From contig NC_034012.1 in the NCBI RefSeq assembly GCF_000346465.2, positions 7,042,800 through 7,106,799 on the forward strand: DNA of 64,000 bases, given 5' to 3'. Of this stretch, positions 11,999-25,301 are shown piece by piece; position 1 is the stretch's first letter, and each line of letters opens with the position of its first letter. Below the pieces are notes generated by a model. The model was not told where the DNA came from. It ran no database searches and saw nothing but the letters and a program-made list of their open reading frames with translations. The stretch is from Prunus persica (lineage: Eukaryota; Streptophyta; Magnoliopsida; Rosales; Rosaceae). A program made the translations under genes and the position numbers.

Positions 11999-12848
11999 TA
12001 ACAGCCATTCATTGGAGGATGCCTGAAATTGTGAAGTAAAGCGACATCAAAAAGCCGAAATTTCAAATATATTTCATATTACAAGTTTAAAGTCCAACAA
12101 AAATATTTATTTCAAGCCTTACCATATTCTTATCATATTTGAGGTCCATTAAAAAAATTAAACTTTATAATTTAATTATTAACTTTCAGTTAAAACTTAG
12201 TTTTCATAAAATAATAAATCATTTGATAAAAAAAAATTAAATCAGAAGTTTTTTTTGCTTTTATGTTCTATAATAAAAACCAAATATTAATATTAGCAAA
12301 TTATTTTTTTGAAACAAAAGGAAATTATATTAGCAAATATTAGCAAATTATAAAATATAGTAATTAACGCAAAAACGCAAGGAAAAAGATTGGACAGGTC
12401 TCGTCTAAAGCGTGTAGCATTGTATTAGTTTGACATTTCAATGGTCTTTGTTTCTTTCTCTCTGAAAATATTCTTATTCTAGTCTTCTTTCTTCTAGAGA
12501 AAAGAGAGAGAGAGGGGGTCGCCGGCCAGCCACCTTGTAGAGAGGGAAAGAAAGGAGACACTTTCTTCCAAACCCTCTCTCTAAAAAAGTCAATACAATC
12601 CAAATCTCCAAAAGCTCAAAACCCACCCACCCCTGTTAACGCCAATACCAGTTTACACAGAAAATCAACCAAAAAGAAACACAACCCCTTACCCAATTCT
12701 CCATCTGTTCGTCTCTTTGATCATTTACATACCCAATCCTTCATTTCTTTCTTACAGGTCGAGTGGGTTTTTATATATATTTTATTTTATAAAATTTAAA
12801 AACAGAAAACTTTAAAATCTTTGCTGGGGAAGACAGGGTTTGTCACTG
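11999..12848. other. Upstream region of the ALIS gene
   Basis: The stretch is AT-rich up to about 12400. From there it becomes the probable promoter and 5' UTR of the plus-strand flippase-subunit gene, with CT-rich blocks near 12440-12590 and a TATATATATTTTATTTTAT tract at about 12770-12790. A transcription start cannot be fixed from sequence alone. Confidence 0.4.
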
Positions 12849-15800
12849 ATGAGTTCCAATACGGCGCCGTCTAGCTCAGGAGGCGCCGGATCTGCCGATC
12901 CAACATCTACCAGGAGGCATTCCAAGCGACCCAAATGTAATTTCTTCCCAAAGCCCTCAGCTTTTGTTTTCTTTTAAGGTTTTGAGTTATTCTCAAGAAT
13001 ACCCAGATGATACTTTGTGGATATTTGCCTGTGGGTTTGCCATTTTCGCTTTCCAGTTATCTGATTTACATGTTTTTTTTTTCTTTCTAAATTAATATTT
13101 TTATTCTTTAAATTTATTTCTGTATCTCGAGATGTTCCTGTCTGATATTTATTTGCTGAGTTAGTTTCATAAGATTTCAGAAGTCAATGATATACCTGAG
13201 ATAGTTCATTAAGTTTGTGAGATCAAATCTGAAAACTAGGCTGTCTTCATGCAAGGGGCTTGTAGCTCATGTGGTTAAAAGCATTTACCCCTAGGTCCTA
13301 GGTTAAATACCTCCTTCCCCAGTATTGTTTGTATCAAAAAATCTGAAAACTAGGCTGTGTTCATTAATTCGAAAGCAAAATTAAGAAGACTCAGTTAAAT
13401 ACCTCCTTCCCCAGTATTGTTTGTATCAAAAAATCTGAAAACTAGGCTGTGTTCATTAATTCGAAAGCAAAATTAAGAAGACTCAGTTAAACATCGAAAC
13501 AAATAACTCTTCTGATTTTATAATTTTCTATTTTATTTTTAATATTTAGAGGCATTAAAGCTTGTATGCATATAATATCAGGTGGCCTAACATAGATAAT
13601 GAATACTTAGGAGTCCATACCATTCCAATTACTTTGACTTTAATCAAATTTGTAAGGCATGGTAACTAGTGTTGGAAATCTTTTTGTAATTCAATTATGG
13701 GATGAAAGTCTTGTGATGGTAATCTAAGGGTATCTAACATTGGAGAATTAGGATATAGTCTGGTGTACTAATATTTGGAAAAATAGACGGGTGTGCCACA
13801 CGCTTAATGCTTTCAGCCAATTTGTGAAATCTGAGTCCACCTAAAGCTGACATACTGCTATGTACAAGACGTTTTTCCATTGTTTTTCCTGTTTATCACT
13901 TGATACGGTGTAGCTGGGCATTGAAAAGCCAACTTCATGCCTTCAAACTGTAATTCACATTTTGCTCAGTAGCCTTTCTATCAATCATAAACTAAAGAGA
14001 TTATAAAATTTGATCTTTTCAGATTCAAGATTTACTCAGCAGGAACTTCCAGCGTGCAAGCCAATTCTCACGCCACGATGGGTACATTTTATACTATTGT
14101 ACCTGATATCCCTTAGCTATGGTATCTGCATACCTGTTAAAATTTAAATTGAACTATGTCCTTATCTCTTTATGTGCGTACACGCTTGTGCTTGCAGGTG
14201 ATCTCAGCATTCATGCTTGTAAGCATTGTCTTCATTCCCATCGGAGTTGTCTCCCTCTTTGCTTCTCGAGACGTATGGCTAAATGAAACCCAATTCTATG
14301 CATAATTTGTTTATTCTCTTCTAGTTCTACATGCAGTTGATCAGGAAAATTTTCCTATCAGGTTATTGAAATTATTGATCGGTATGAAACTGATTGCATA
14401 CCAACGCCCTCTAGAAGTGATAAGGTCGGGTACATACAAGGCCCCGGAGATAAAAAATGCAACAGAACTCTGAAGGTAAGGTTCTCCTTCCCCCTCCCCG
14501 CTTCCTTTATAATTATCATCAAGGGACTGTAATTGGTGGGTAATCATTGTTGAGCTACCAAGACATCCCTAAGGTGCTGCTACATGGAAGGATCTTATAT
14601 GCATTTAGATAATTTTTTTATTAGCACTGGAAACTCAATTCCCATATTTGCTGATGGATATTTTTTTCCCTCATGAAGGTAACTAAGAATATGAAGCATC
14701 CTATATATGTATATTACCAGCTGGATAATTTCTACCAGAATCATCGCAGGTATGTCTACTGCTTAGCCATAACCCTCCATTTATATTTAATATGGTTGAT
14801 GCAATAATATTTATGTGGAAAATCAATGAAAGGGTTGGTTGAATTAAATGTATCGCCAACTTTTGTCATAGTTTTATAGGGACCTCGATATTTGTGGGCC
14901 ATATATGAGCAGGACGGTAGGTAGACCAGGGTACATGGAAGCTCTTGTAGCAGATAATGACTTGTAGTCAAGAGTACCACCCATTTGTTTCATTGGTAAT
15001 TCTGGGACATGTTTTATTTTTATTTTTTATAGTTGTTGTACAGTCTAGTGAAGATATTGGGTCCTTTATGTAGGACCTTAAGTCAGGTACTTGGTCTCCT
15101 ACAAAATAGAATAAAAACTTAAGTCAGTTACAAGTCTTATGAAAAGCCTGTTCCTAATAGGAAAAACTGAAAGTGTACGTAAATGAATGTGAATAGCACC
15201 CACTTGTTTCATAGGTAATTCTGGGACTTTTTTTTTTTTTTTTAATGGTGGTTGTACAGTTTAGTGAAGATATTGGGTCCTATATAGGACCTTAAGTCAG
15301 GTACTTGGTCTCCTACAAAATAGAATAAAAACTTAGTCGGTTACAAGTCTTATTAAAAGCCTGTTCCTAATAGGAAAAAACTGAAAGTGTATGTAAATGA
15401 ATGTGAATTTGCAGACTTATGGATTGGAATAATTTGGCTAATAAAAAATGAGTATCTGGTTTAAGGCATGTGCATTCTGTGAATAATTGCTCATGTAATT
15501 CAAGCTCTGCTGCCAGCAAAGACTAGGGTCTCTCTCATTCTTTATTAATTTCACTCAGCAACTACAATGGATGTTTCCTGGTAGAAAGTTGATACAAGTA
15601 GCTTTGTGTGGAAATATATATTATCAAGTATGAGATCTTCATTTGGCAAAAAGAAAATATCTGGTCTGACTGTGACTTCCTACATTTCAGGTATGTTAAA
15701 AGCCGAAGCGATCAACAGTTGAGAGATCCAAAGTCTGAAAATCAAGTGGATGCTTGTAAGCCTGAAGATAAGGCAGGTGGTCAACCTGTTGTGCCTTGTG

Positions 15801-17069
15801 GTCTTATAGCTTGGAGTTTGTTCAACGACACCTATAGTTTTTCACGCAAGAAGCAGCAATCGACGGTGCCATTGACGGTGAACAAGAAGGATATCTCATG
15901 GAAGAGTGATAGGGATCACAAGTTTGGCAAAAAAGTCTTTCCAAAGAACTTTCAGAATGGAACTCTTAGAGGTGGTGCGTCTCTCGATGCATCCAAACCA
16001 GTAAGCAATTTGCCACTTCTCATCTCTAGTTTTGAAGTGTTACTATTGCTCTTATGCATCTTTGAAGACTCTGAACCCCAATAAAGTGTTTTTTTTACAG
16101 AGTCAGAAATAAGGAAAAATGTCTTGTATGACATGGAAGGATATTGTTTTGCTGAAGATGTATTATTTTAATGGTAAAAAAGGAAAGTGATTAACCAGGT
16201 CAATATGTTTTGTTGAACAGTTAAGTGATCAAGAGGACCTTATTGTTTGGATGAGAACTGCTGCACTGCCAACATTTAGAAAGTTGTATGGGAAGATTGA
16301 GGTGGATTTGGAAGCAGGTGATGAATTACACGTGACGTTGGAGAACAATTACAACACATACAGTTTTAATGGAAAAAAGAAGCTCGTGCTTTCTACCACT
16401 AGTTGGATTGGTGGCAGGAATGACTTCCTTGGCATTGCTTATCTCACTGTTGGTGGGTTGTGCTTCTTTCTGGCCATGGCTTTCACAGTTGTATATCTTG
16501 TTAAGCCAAGGTAAAATCCTAAACCAAATATGCCATTCCTATTTTTATCATGCAGGGAATATAAATTCTGTCAACAGTTGCCTTATATGAACTCCATTTT
16601 GTGGCATTATATTTTGTATGCTTGTGTGATCAGTCTTTCAGCACGCATAATAAGAACCAGCAATCGAAAATGTGTAGATTAGTTCATGCCCAACTAGTTG
16701 TTAGGGTAGGGTAGATGGGAATGGTCAAAACACAGAGATGTGTCCTTTCTGGTCGTTTGCCCATTTGTCACTAAAGTAACAGTTTTTGTTAGCAGGGCAC
16801 TTGAAGATTTTTATTATTGGACCACTTTTCCCTTTCACCTCAAGTTCATTCCACTTTTATTTTATGGCTGGTGCTCTGTTACTAGGACCGGCCCTTACTT
16901 TTCATAACTTGATATTACCTTTTTTTTTTCTGGGTCTGAATAAATTGATTTTACTTTATCATGATTTTTATGGGAAACAAAATAATGTTCTTATGACCCT
17001 TTCTTTTCTTTCAGGCAACTTGGAGATCCATCTTATCTGTCATGGAACAGAAATCCAGGAGGGCACTAA
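12849..17069 (+). CDS. ALIS: ALA-interacting subunit (CDC50/LEM3 family P4-ATPase beta subunit)
   Basis: The protein is the membrane chaperone subunit that P4-type aminophospholipid flippases need for ER exit and activity. Eight exons join in phase to 353 codons: 12849-12936, 14023-14081, 14198-14272, 14362-14475, 14679-14749, 15691-16000, 16221-16510 and 17015-17069. The start follows from a Ser/Gly-rich cytosolic N-terminus leading into [18 protein letters not shown], the family's conserved entry. Transmembrane segment 1 is about residues 50-70 (exon 3) and segment 2 about 310-333, with a large extracytosolic loop between. That loop has conserved cysteines ([35 protein letters not shown]), candidate N-glycosylation sites and the family signature [17 protein letters not shown]. 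The length matches plant ALIS proteins of about 350 aa. Which ALIS paralogue it is cannot be said. Introns 1 and 5 contain tandem duplications. Confidence 0.95.
13303..13486. repeat. Exact 92-bp tandem duplication in ALIS intron 1
   Basis: Two copies, 13303-13394 and 13395-13486, appear identical base for base, which points to a recent event. Just upstream, 13260-13310 has tRNA-like words (TAGCTCATGTGGTTAAAAGC, GGTTAAATACC) that could be a decayed SINE head. Confidence 0.9.
14978..15408. repeat. About 215-bp tandem duplication in ALIS intron 5
   Basis: The copies are 14978-15196 and 15197-15408. Both run from CACCCA(T/C)TTGTTTCAT to GTAAATGAATGTGAAT, with scattered substitutions and a poly-T expansion in the second. 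This is older than the exact duplication in intron 1. Confidence 0.88.
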
Positions 17070-17385
17070 GGCGTTTTAAACTGCTCATGACATTTGCTTC
17101 ACTCAAGCGTTTCCTAATGACTGATTTTAATTATTTGTATATTAATGTTTTCAATGTGAGCAGTACATATGACTTTGAGAAGCATTTCGGTCATTTGGAG
17201 TTTTCTTTTATTTTTTATCCCATTCTCTTTTGAGATCATGACATTATGAACTTTCATGTATAATTCCAGAAATAGTATTAAATACATCTAAAGTTATTTC
17301 CATTGATCGATGGCTTTGTTTAAGCTCTACTAAAAAAATATGATTGGTTTTTTCGCTTGTGTTCCCATGTAAGTGATTGTCATCT

Positions 17386-20300
17386 TCAAAGCACTCTCAG
17401 AAGGATGTTTGAAAGGTATTTGCCTTCAGGGTAGGATGGGTCAATGGGATGATCACATGCTGCTCCAGCCTCCCGCAGAATGGTTATTTTTCTCCCTGCT
17501 GCTGAAGCTGCACCCTGATTAAACAAATAAAAATTAAAAGATAAGTTGAGAAAGATGAAGAGATGCTTATAAAATTAAATAGAATTGCATGACGCTCATT
17601 TTGTAACAGCAGATAATTACAACCAAATTTCAGGGAATAAAGTGCTTATGTTATGGCTGATTAATTGCCTGTTTTTGTTATAAATTTGAAAATCTACCCA
17701 TTTTGGCCAAAAACAATTTTGAGAGAAAAACCAGAATTGGCCTGAATGAGTAATATTCTTTACATATACAAGGCTCCTTTACATCATGCAATGAGTGATC
17801 CTTTCTTTACATATAATTTAATGACACATGACATCTTACACTGTCAGAATGTCATTTTTCCTATCAATTTTAGTCTGATGAGAATTTAATAGCGTCAAAC
17901 ATTTTGGGAAGGTGGTTATCTTTATAAAAAAAGAAATCTTTAGAATTTCACTAGTCAGGGTACTGCACACCAACAGAGTACAACTTGCCTGAAGAATGCG
18001 CAAGAACATCCCACTTTGCGTCATAGCTCCTGAACATGAACAAGTCATGAGAAGACCACCTCTCTTTGTCAGTTGCATTGCTAATGAATTTAGATTTCTA
18101 TACATGCCTGATGCATTTTGTAAAGCCTGGATTCAATAACGACCCAATAAGAAGCAGAAAAATTCACAAAAGAATCACTTACAGACAGGCAGAGGAAGAA
18201 GAAGTAATGGATGGGGAACAAGCAATGCGCTCATATTTCTACTGAAAAGTGATTTTGGTCATGAAACAAATGCATTTAACTGATAGTACCTTCTTTCGTG
18301 GTGCTAGTTTTGGAGGATCTAAAATGACAATATCCCATGATTCATTCCTAGAAAGAGCACCCTTCATAAACTCACTTGCATCTTCTCTCAAAAATGTTAT
18401 TCTTCCTGGATCCATGTTGTTAAGGACAATATTTTCTTTAGCTAGCTCAACTGCAGGCAATGATGAATCGACACCTGATGCAATAGAGGAATAATTAGAA
18501 ACTCATCTAGCTTTGAACATGCAATCTCAAAATGTCTTGTCTAGATGATTTTATAGCATCCAATTCTAGATGCCCTTTTGGAATCTTTTTTTTCAGAGAA
18601 GTTAATGTATCTCAAATGAAAAATTCTCGGCTTTCGGTGCCTCCTAAAATGAGTATAATGCTACTATAATGCTAACTCCATGACCTCATGGTGGTTATTA
18701 GTTAATCACTGATACCATATGTATATTGACATGCTATGAACAGGCTGGCCAAAACCAAAGTGGTACAAAAGCAAGCCTCCATTCCCAACTCAGTAACTGG
18801 CGCCAGTTTCAATGAAGTTCTTATAAAAAGAAAGGTTCTAACTTCAAATAAAATCATCCGAATACAGCAAAACTTTATTCATACCAATGACATTCACAGC
18901 ACCCCCTCGTGCAGCATTTAGAGCAAAACCACCACTGTAGCAGAACATATCAAGAACTCTCTGACCATCTGAAATTGTTGATATAAATTGACGGTTTTCA
19001 CGCTGATCGGCATAAAACCCTGTCTTTTGTCCCTCAAGCGAAATGGCATAAAAAATCCCGTTTTCCGTAACCTAAGTAATTTCAAAATGAAATTAAACAT
19101 TCACATTTAAGAGATCTCATAACTGGTTAAAATGTGCAAAATGTAACATTTTGTGGGATATACCTTTGTTCTTTGAGGACAAATAGATGGATCCCTTTCC
19201 TTGTAATTTGACGCATCCAATCCTTCTTCTTTTAAAACTTCCGAAGAGGGTCTCCAGTTTATATAATTAATTTCATCAATTCTACCAACAGAAGCCTCTA
19301 CTTCTGGTTTGTACTTCTCAACCCAAGCAGCAGATGATGCTATTACTGCCACATCTCCAAATACATCAACTATTAGTCCCGACAATCTGTGGTAAAAAGG
19401 TGACATGAATTTGTAAATTAGTGACACAGATAATTCTATGTAATAAAGAAAAAGGTGAAAAATCAAGACCACAAAGCTATGGAGCCCCAAATAACAATTT
19501 AGTGTTACCACTAAAAACTAAACATTTCAGATCAAATTATATATATTCCACATATTTCATTTACACTAATTCAATTTCATACTTAACGAGTTTCCTATCA
19601 AAATACAACCTTAAGAAGTTGCTCTCAATCCCAATATGCATACAAAATAACATCCAAACATGTTCAACTCCGGGAGGAGCTTAATTATTACTGGTATGTC
19701 AAATAATTAGCTTAATGAGTGTGTCTTTAGTTCTGTAGTGCACACACAGATATGGACTTTCTAACAAAATACAAGGGGAGAATTGTTATCTCATACTCAA
19801 CTAGCAATGACTTCTAGAGATATTATAGGTGCAATTCTCTGTAAATATACTATCAAAAATCTCAATAGACTAAGGTCAAGTACCTGTCTCCTTCACTATT
19901 GACAAGACGGAATGCATTTGTACTAGCTGATGGAAGCCCCAAACTCTTACGTAGTTCTATAGCTTCATTAATTCTTGTCTCAAGCAGTTTCTCCATGTTC
20001 AATGCACATGACAAATCCCTGTTTTGTAAAGGTTAACAATTTAAACATCCATGTGAAGGTGATAATAAGTCAGAACTAGAAAGGCCTCATATGAATAGTA
20101 CCTCGTTGCTTCCTCTTCCAGCTGCATCAGCCGAACACAGAACATGGAGACGGAATTATACATGCCCCAGCCTATTGGTTTTTCTGCCCCATCAGCTACC
20201 AGCACAATGTCTCCACTCCTAGGTGGTGGTCTACCAATTATTCTATCAACTGCTCCACTGTAAACCATTGGGCTTCCATCCTTGAATAATTGTGTCTTCC

Positions 20301-21029
20301 CTTTTTTCAAGACGACCCTCGCAACACCTACCAAGGCCAGACCAATTAACATGATGTCTAAGAAAATTTTTGAAAAATTAATCGATGGATTGAAAGCTCA
20401 TCAAGAGAAGCAGGCATTTCTAGCATCAAAATAAGCTCAAGGGAACCAAAAAAAAAAAACTTTCTTTTGGATGATAGGAATTTTTTTAATTTAAGTTGAC
20501 ATGACAATCTGGAATTAGGTTATTTCTAGCAAGATGCAGCATATAGGAAGATACATGTCGCATTTAGAAAGAGAAAACAAATTACTGGGAAAAAAAACTA
20601 AACGGATCATCCACTATCAGGTATATACGTACATGGTTTTGAGCTTGACCGAGACATAATTACAATGAGCGCAAGCATACTGCTGAGTCTCACACAAGTT
20701 ACAAAAAATCAATTACTTTCTTCTGTTTCGATTAAGAAAACAAATTAAACAGACCCAATAGCCAAAAGCTTCATAATTCACACTCAAACAAACATATGGA
20801 ATGATGGTTTTAGAGATACCATATGCTCAACAAAGCCTCTATATAATAAAAAATAAGAAAAGAAAAAAAAACTTGACACAAAAAAGAGACGAAGAGAGAG
20901 AGAGAGAGATAGATAGATAGAAAAGGACATACCTTTGGGGTGAGCAGAGGCAAGTTCTTGAAGGGTAGTGGTGCATGGTAAAGAAGTAGCAGACAGAGAC
21001 TTTACCAGGCGGGCTGGAAGATGCTGCAT
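17386..21029 (-). CDS. RlmI-like PUA-domain SAM-dependent rRNA cytosine methyltransferase, probably organellar
   Basis: The family methylates cytosine in large-subunit rRNA (bacterial RlmI, 23S C1962). Eight minus-strand exons give 439 aa: 20933-21029, 20102-20327, 19884-20018, 19164-19386, 18885-19071, 18290-18474, 17989-18126 and 17386-17514. A PUA domain spans roughly residues 33-115. [14 protein letters not shown] is followed by SAM motif [20 protein letters not shown] (about 266-284), then [11 protein letters not shown] (about 341-351) and [17 protein letters not shown], which holds the candidate catalytic cysteine. The N-terminus is Ser/Thr-rich with no early acidic residue, which suits an organelle transit peptide; which organelle is unknown. 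The last intron starts GCAAGT, a GC-AG intron. It is head to head with the bL20 gene. The family assignment is strong; the exact target base is inference from bacteria. Confidence 0.9.
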
Positions 21030-21970
21030 ATTTTTTGAGCTGAGACAACACTGTCAAAGTAGATTTATCACTACCCTCTCCATGAGCAAACGATACCCGG
21101 TTAAAATCAACATGGGTCGGATTTTCTCTCCTACAATTTTTCTGGTTCAGTTTTTGGGGTTGGGCTCTACTTATCTAAGGTTCTTAATGGGCCATTGGGA
21201 ATTTAGGTGCTAAATTGTGTTTGGACAGAACTGCCCGCATTCTTGGTTCAATATTATAGATTGCCCATCCATATTCTTTCTCAAACGCCTCCACGCTACC
21301 CGCTGCTCACCCAAACCAGTTTGTTTCTCAACTCTCACCATTTTAAGGCACCTACTCCACAGTGTCCACACAGTGGGTACGCATTAAAAAGCTTGTTCCT
21401 TCTTCTTCTTCTTCCTCCTTCGTTCTCGGTATTATTGATTATAAATTAAATAGCTTGTTCCTTTTGATTGGTCTCTTGGCACGTTTGTGCAACTCGAAGC
21501 TGCTGATACAGAAAGGAACCCACCTCAGATAGGCTCAGGTGAGTGGCAAAAACCCATCTTTCTCAGTTAATCAGCTATTTTATGAATTATAGTTTCCTTT
21601 TGAACTCTTTGCAACTCTTTCACATTCCAGTATGTCAAGCCTGAAGAGTCGCTGCTTAAATTGTTGATGAGAATTTTAATTTCCCTCTTGGCAATAGAAT
21701 TTGTTGCCGCAAAATCAATATTTTCTCTTAAACTGGTTGTTAAGGGATTGACGTCTTTGTAATGTTCGGACTTTATTAGTAATTTATATCATTCTACTGG
21801 ATCCTCTTCTGTCCAATGGGGAATTTCCCTTTATGAATACTTGTCTGGCTTTGTTCTGTAATAGGAAGAAATGGGTCTTTTAAATAACTGACAATTCCTA
21901 CGCTGATTATGTTTTGTTGGTGTTCTGTGTGTGTGTGTTGATCTTTTAAGAAATTAAGGGAAAGTGAACA
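21030..21970. promoter_or_regulatory. Shared divergent promoter with two site II (TGGGCY) elements
   Basis: This 941-bp gap lies between the start codons of the minus-strand methyltransferase and the plus-strand bL20 gene. TGGGCT at 21161-21166 and TGGGCC at 21188-21193 match the TGGGCY site II motif, which in plants is enriched in promoters of ribosomal-protein and mitochondrial genes and bound by TCP factors. A CTCAG|GTGAGT donor at 21539-21540 suggests an intron in the bL20 5' UTR, with a possible acceptor near 21950. Confidence 0.6.
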
Positions 21971-23839
21971 ATGAACAAGGATAAGATTTTCAAGCTAGCC
22001 AAGGGCTTCAGAGGAAGGGCCAAGAATTGCATAAGGATTGCCAGAGAGAGGGTGGAGAAGGCCTTGCAGTATTCCTACAGGGATCGCCGCACCAAGAAGC
22101 GAGACATGCGCTCCCTATGGATCCAACGCATCAATGCTGGCACCCGCATCCATGGTGTATGTATCGAATTGTGACTATTATCTTATATGTGATGCATGTG
22201 GTACTATTGGTTTGAGAGAATTATAGCAGTTTCTCTTTCACTTTTTTTTGGACTTCAATCAAAGTTAACACTTTTCCATACACTTCTGTTTGGTATGTCT
22301 ATTCAGTTATCTTTATCCAGTGAAATTATTTCTGAGTTCCTTTCTATATTGCCTACAACTTGGACGCAAAGGAGTGAGGGAGAAGAATACACGTGAAGCA
22401 AGATAGATGATGAGTATTCATTTGGTCAAAGATTGTATCTTGAGCAATAGTAGCCAATACTGTGTGTATATAGGTGGTGGTGTGGCAGTAGAGTAAAAAG
22501 GCCATCCTATTGATATGGCAGTGAGTCAATGACTCTGGTGATGTGATGCTGTAACTGAGTCTCAACATAGCCTCACCATCAGTAGGGCATGTAGGTCTGC
22601 TGATGTGGATTTTCTTTAAACAAAATGTGAAAGGAACTGTTTCAGGTCACTTTGGGTGGGGATAATTCAAGAGACCTTTATTCCTAGCTTGCCCATTTTT
22701 ACTCGCTCTGTACTTCTCTTCCTTTCCTGGCCCTCCTGCATTCCTTTCAGCCTAAGATTGCGTTGTAAGTCATGTTTTGTTGAAAATCCTGATTATTGAA
22801 AATTAAGGACTTGAGCTTTTCAATGTACTGCAGAACAATGAACTTCATATCAGTTTTTGTTGGTTTTAGGAGTTAAAAGATGGGAAAATGAGAGACTATT
22901 TTATATGCTAATGTAGAAACGTACCTCATATGAAAGTAAGAGAAGCATGGGTCACGAATCCTAACCCGGGTAGAGTCTTTTTTGTTAAGTTTTGTTTTGC
23001 CATTGTGTCTAGAGGTTGCTTAGTAGCCTTGGTTGCATAAAAGATCAAGAGGATTGTTCTTTCTCCAATATTGGTTAAGCATATTATGGTTGTATTTTTT
23101 AAGAGATGGAAATCAAGAGAATGGAGTGAAAAGGTCTAAGAACTTGGTTAGTGAAAAGTAGATGTAAAAAAGTAAAAAGAATAGCATGTGAAAATAAGGG
23201 TCCTCATTGGAATTCTTGGAATTGTTTACAAAGATTGTTAGCATGTAAACCCTGCCTGTGGTCTTAAGAACTTTGCCCAATGTTTTCAAATTGACTTCAA
23301 GTTTTTTGTTTGACTTGGATATTCTCTGCACTGTAGTATATCCAAATTATATTTTCATGGTCGGGTTTGGAAAATCTAGGAAGTTGGGGAAAGCTACAGA
23401 AGTTTAGATTAAGGTGTGAGGAATCATATGTATCTTAGACCTTCTGGCCTGAAAGCTGTTGGGCTGTTGAATTGGTAGAAGCTGGAATATATTGCTGATT
23501 TGATGATCTTGAGCTATTTGAGCGGTTTTCCTGTTTAAAAAATAAAAGCAAAGTTATTTGAGTGGTTGTCATGTGATTTCCTGTATAATATATGTTTTCT
23601 AGTGAATTCTGATCTCCCTTTTATTTTGTTTTTACTGTTGTCATCAGGTTAATTATGGGAATTTCATGCATGGGTTGATGAAGGAGAACATTCAGCTGAA
23701 CAGGAAAGTTTTGTCAGAGCTGTCCATGCACGAACCATACAGTTTCAAGGCCCTGGTAGACATCTCTCGCACTGCCTTCCCTGGGAACAAGAACGTGGTG
23801 CATGCTCCCAAAAAGGAAGGCCTTTCAATGCTTGTGTAA
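21971..23839 (+). CDS. Mitochondrial large-subunit ribosomal protein bL20
   Basis: bL20 binds 23S-type rRNA and nucleates early large-subunit assembly. Two exons, 21971-22156 and 23648-23839, join in phase to 125 aa, the size of bacterial and plant mitochondrial bL20. Characteristic segments are [59 protein letters not shown] and [20 protein letters not shown]. There is no N-terminal extension, so import would rely on the basic N-terminus itself, as in the plant mitochondrial type; the plastid bL20 is normally encoded in the plastid genome. The intron is about 1.5 kb. The neighbouring divergent gene also appears to act on an organellar large subunit. Confidence 0.93.
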
Positions 23840-25202
23840 CTGACCATTTAGTTAAATCCATCTTTGCTTTATATTTTAGAGCTTGTATGGAACTGAACTT
23901 TCTGAGTCTCTCTTTTTGTCTTTTGGTCCTTTAGATTTTGGTTAAGATTATTGCTTGATGATGCAAATTTTAGTGACCTTGCTAGCCTTTCTCTTTTCCT
24001 CCTCCCCCCACCCCCTTATCTGAACCGGGACCTCTCCATTCTGATGGTTGTGTATGGCGTAGACATTCGTTCATGATCATCGTTCCATACATACAGAGGA
24101 ATCTAATAACCTAGTAGGCTGACAAACAAATTTGGAAATGATCTCTGCAGGTAGAAAATGAGTAAAAGCACCTCCCCTAGAATGTTATATCTGAGAGAGA
24201 GTGTAGGGACAACAAAAATTAAGTCTTGAAATTGAATTTTAAAATTTTAATATTAGACTGAACCAGCAAGCACCTCCCCTAAAAAAAATATACACATATA
24301 TTCTGTTGATGAAGAAAGCTTTTATATTAAGAATTGAAAATTGAAAAGGCAAGCGTATCTTCCTTAGGAAAATTATTGGTGGCCCGAATATTACATGAAA
24401 GGAAAATTTATATACCAAAAATTGGAGGAAACAGGTACTGAGTAACTCAGGTGTATACCATATTCATCCAATAAAAGATTCGATGTATATGACAATAATT
24501 GGAATGAAAAACGCAAATATATACCAAAATTAATCGGATTCAATGTTCTTTGAGAATGAAAAGACATTTTTACATTTTTGTATTATATTCAATGTACAAC
24601 AGTGTCTGAAATTCTAATTTGTAATTTAGTCCTTGTTTTGTTTATAAATTTCACATGTTATAATATTGGGGATTGACAAGATTATGATCAACATTGAGAT
24701 CCTACCTTTGTACCTATCCATGCCAATTTTCCAAAGTTTGGTAATGCCAAAAAACAATACCATATTTATCAAATAGTTGTCGTGTTACCAATTTATGAAA
24801 TATAGCAAATTAGGAGGAGAAGGTGGCAATATATTTTTGGACAGTGACACGTCAAACAACACTGCAGAAGCAGAAGCTTAGAAAGCAACAGGTACAAAAA
24901 GATACCAAAGTAAAAAAGAACCATTTGAATTCTTTCTAATTGAAAAAACCAGAGTCTTACTTGTACTCTTTAATGATAGTCGGTTTGTTTCTGACAAGCA
25001 GCATCTTCCTCTTCTTCCTGTAGACTTCTGTTGTCGTTTTGGGGTCTCCTGGTGGCCGGTATTTCTTGCCATTTTTGTTCCCATTCTCCACTTACATTTA
25101 TACACCCCATTTTCAAACCACACACTCTCTCTTTTCATTCAGAGGTTTCTGGAGTTGCAGTTCTCACAATCTCTGTGTGTTCGTTCTGAGACAAGTACAA
25201 CC
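23840..25202. other. Intergenic region with 3' UTR of bL20 and promoter of KS1
   Basis: The left part should hold the bL20 3' UTR. From about 24180 to 24900 the sequence is AT-rich with no recognised feature. The last ~130 bp resemble the sequence in front of the second kaurene synthase copy (CT-rich leader, ACAACC just before ATG). No further gene is supportable. Confidence 0.5.
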
Positions 25203-25256
25203 ATGTCTTTTTCGCACCTCAGTACTCTTAAATGTTCCACCTTTTCCTTATCATCA

Positions 25257-25301
<45 letters not shown>

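Noticed and set aside
13260..13310. tRNA gene
   Set aside because: Only box-A- and box-B-like words; no cloverleaf arms pair and the B box lacks GTTCGA.
15608..16084. Stand-alone 158-aa ORF
   Set aside because: It is exon 6 of the ALIS gene with intron sequence read through on both sides.
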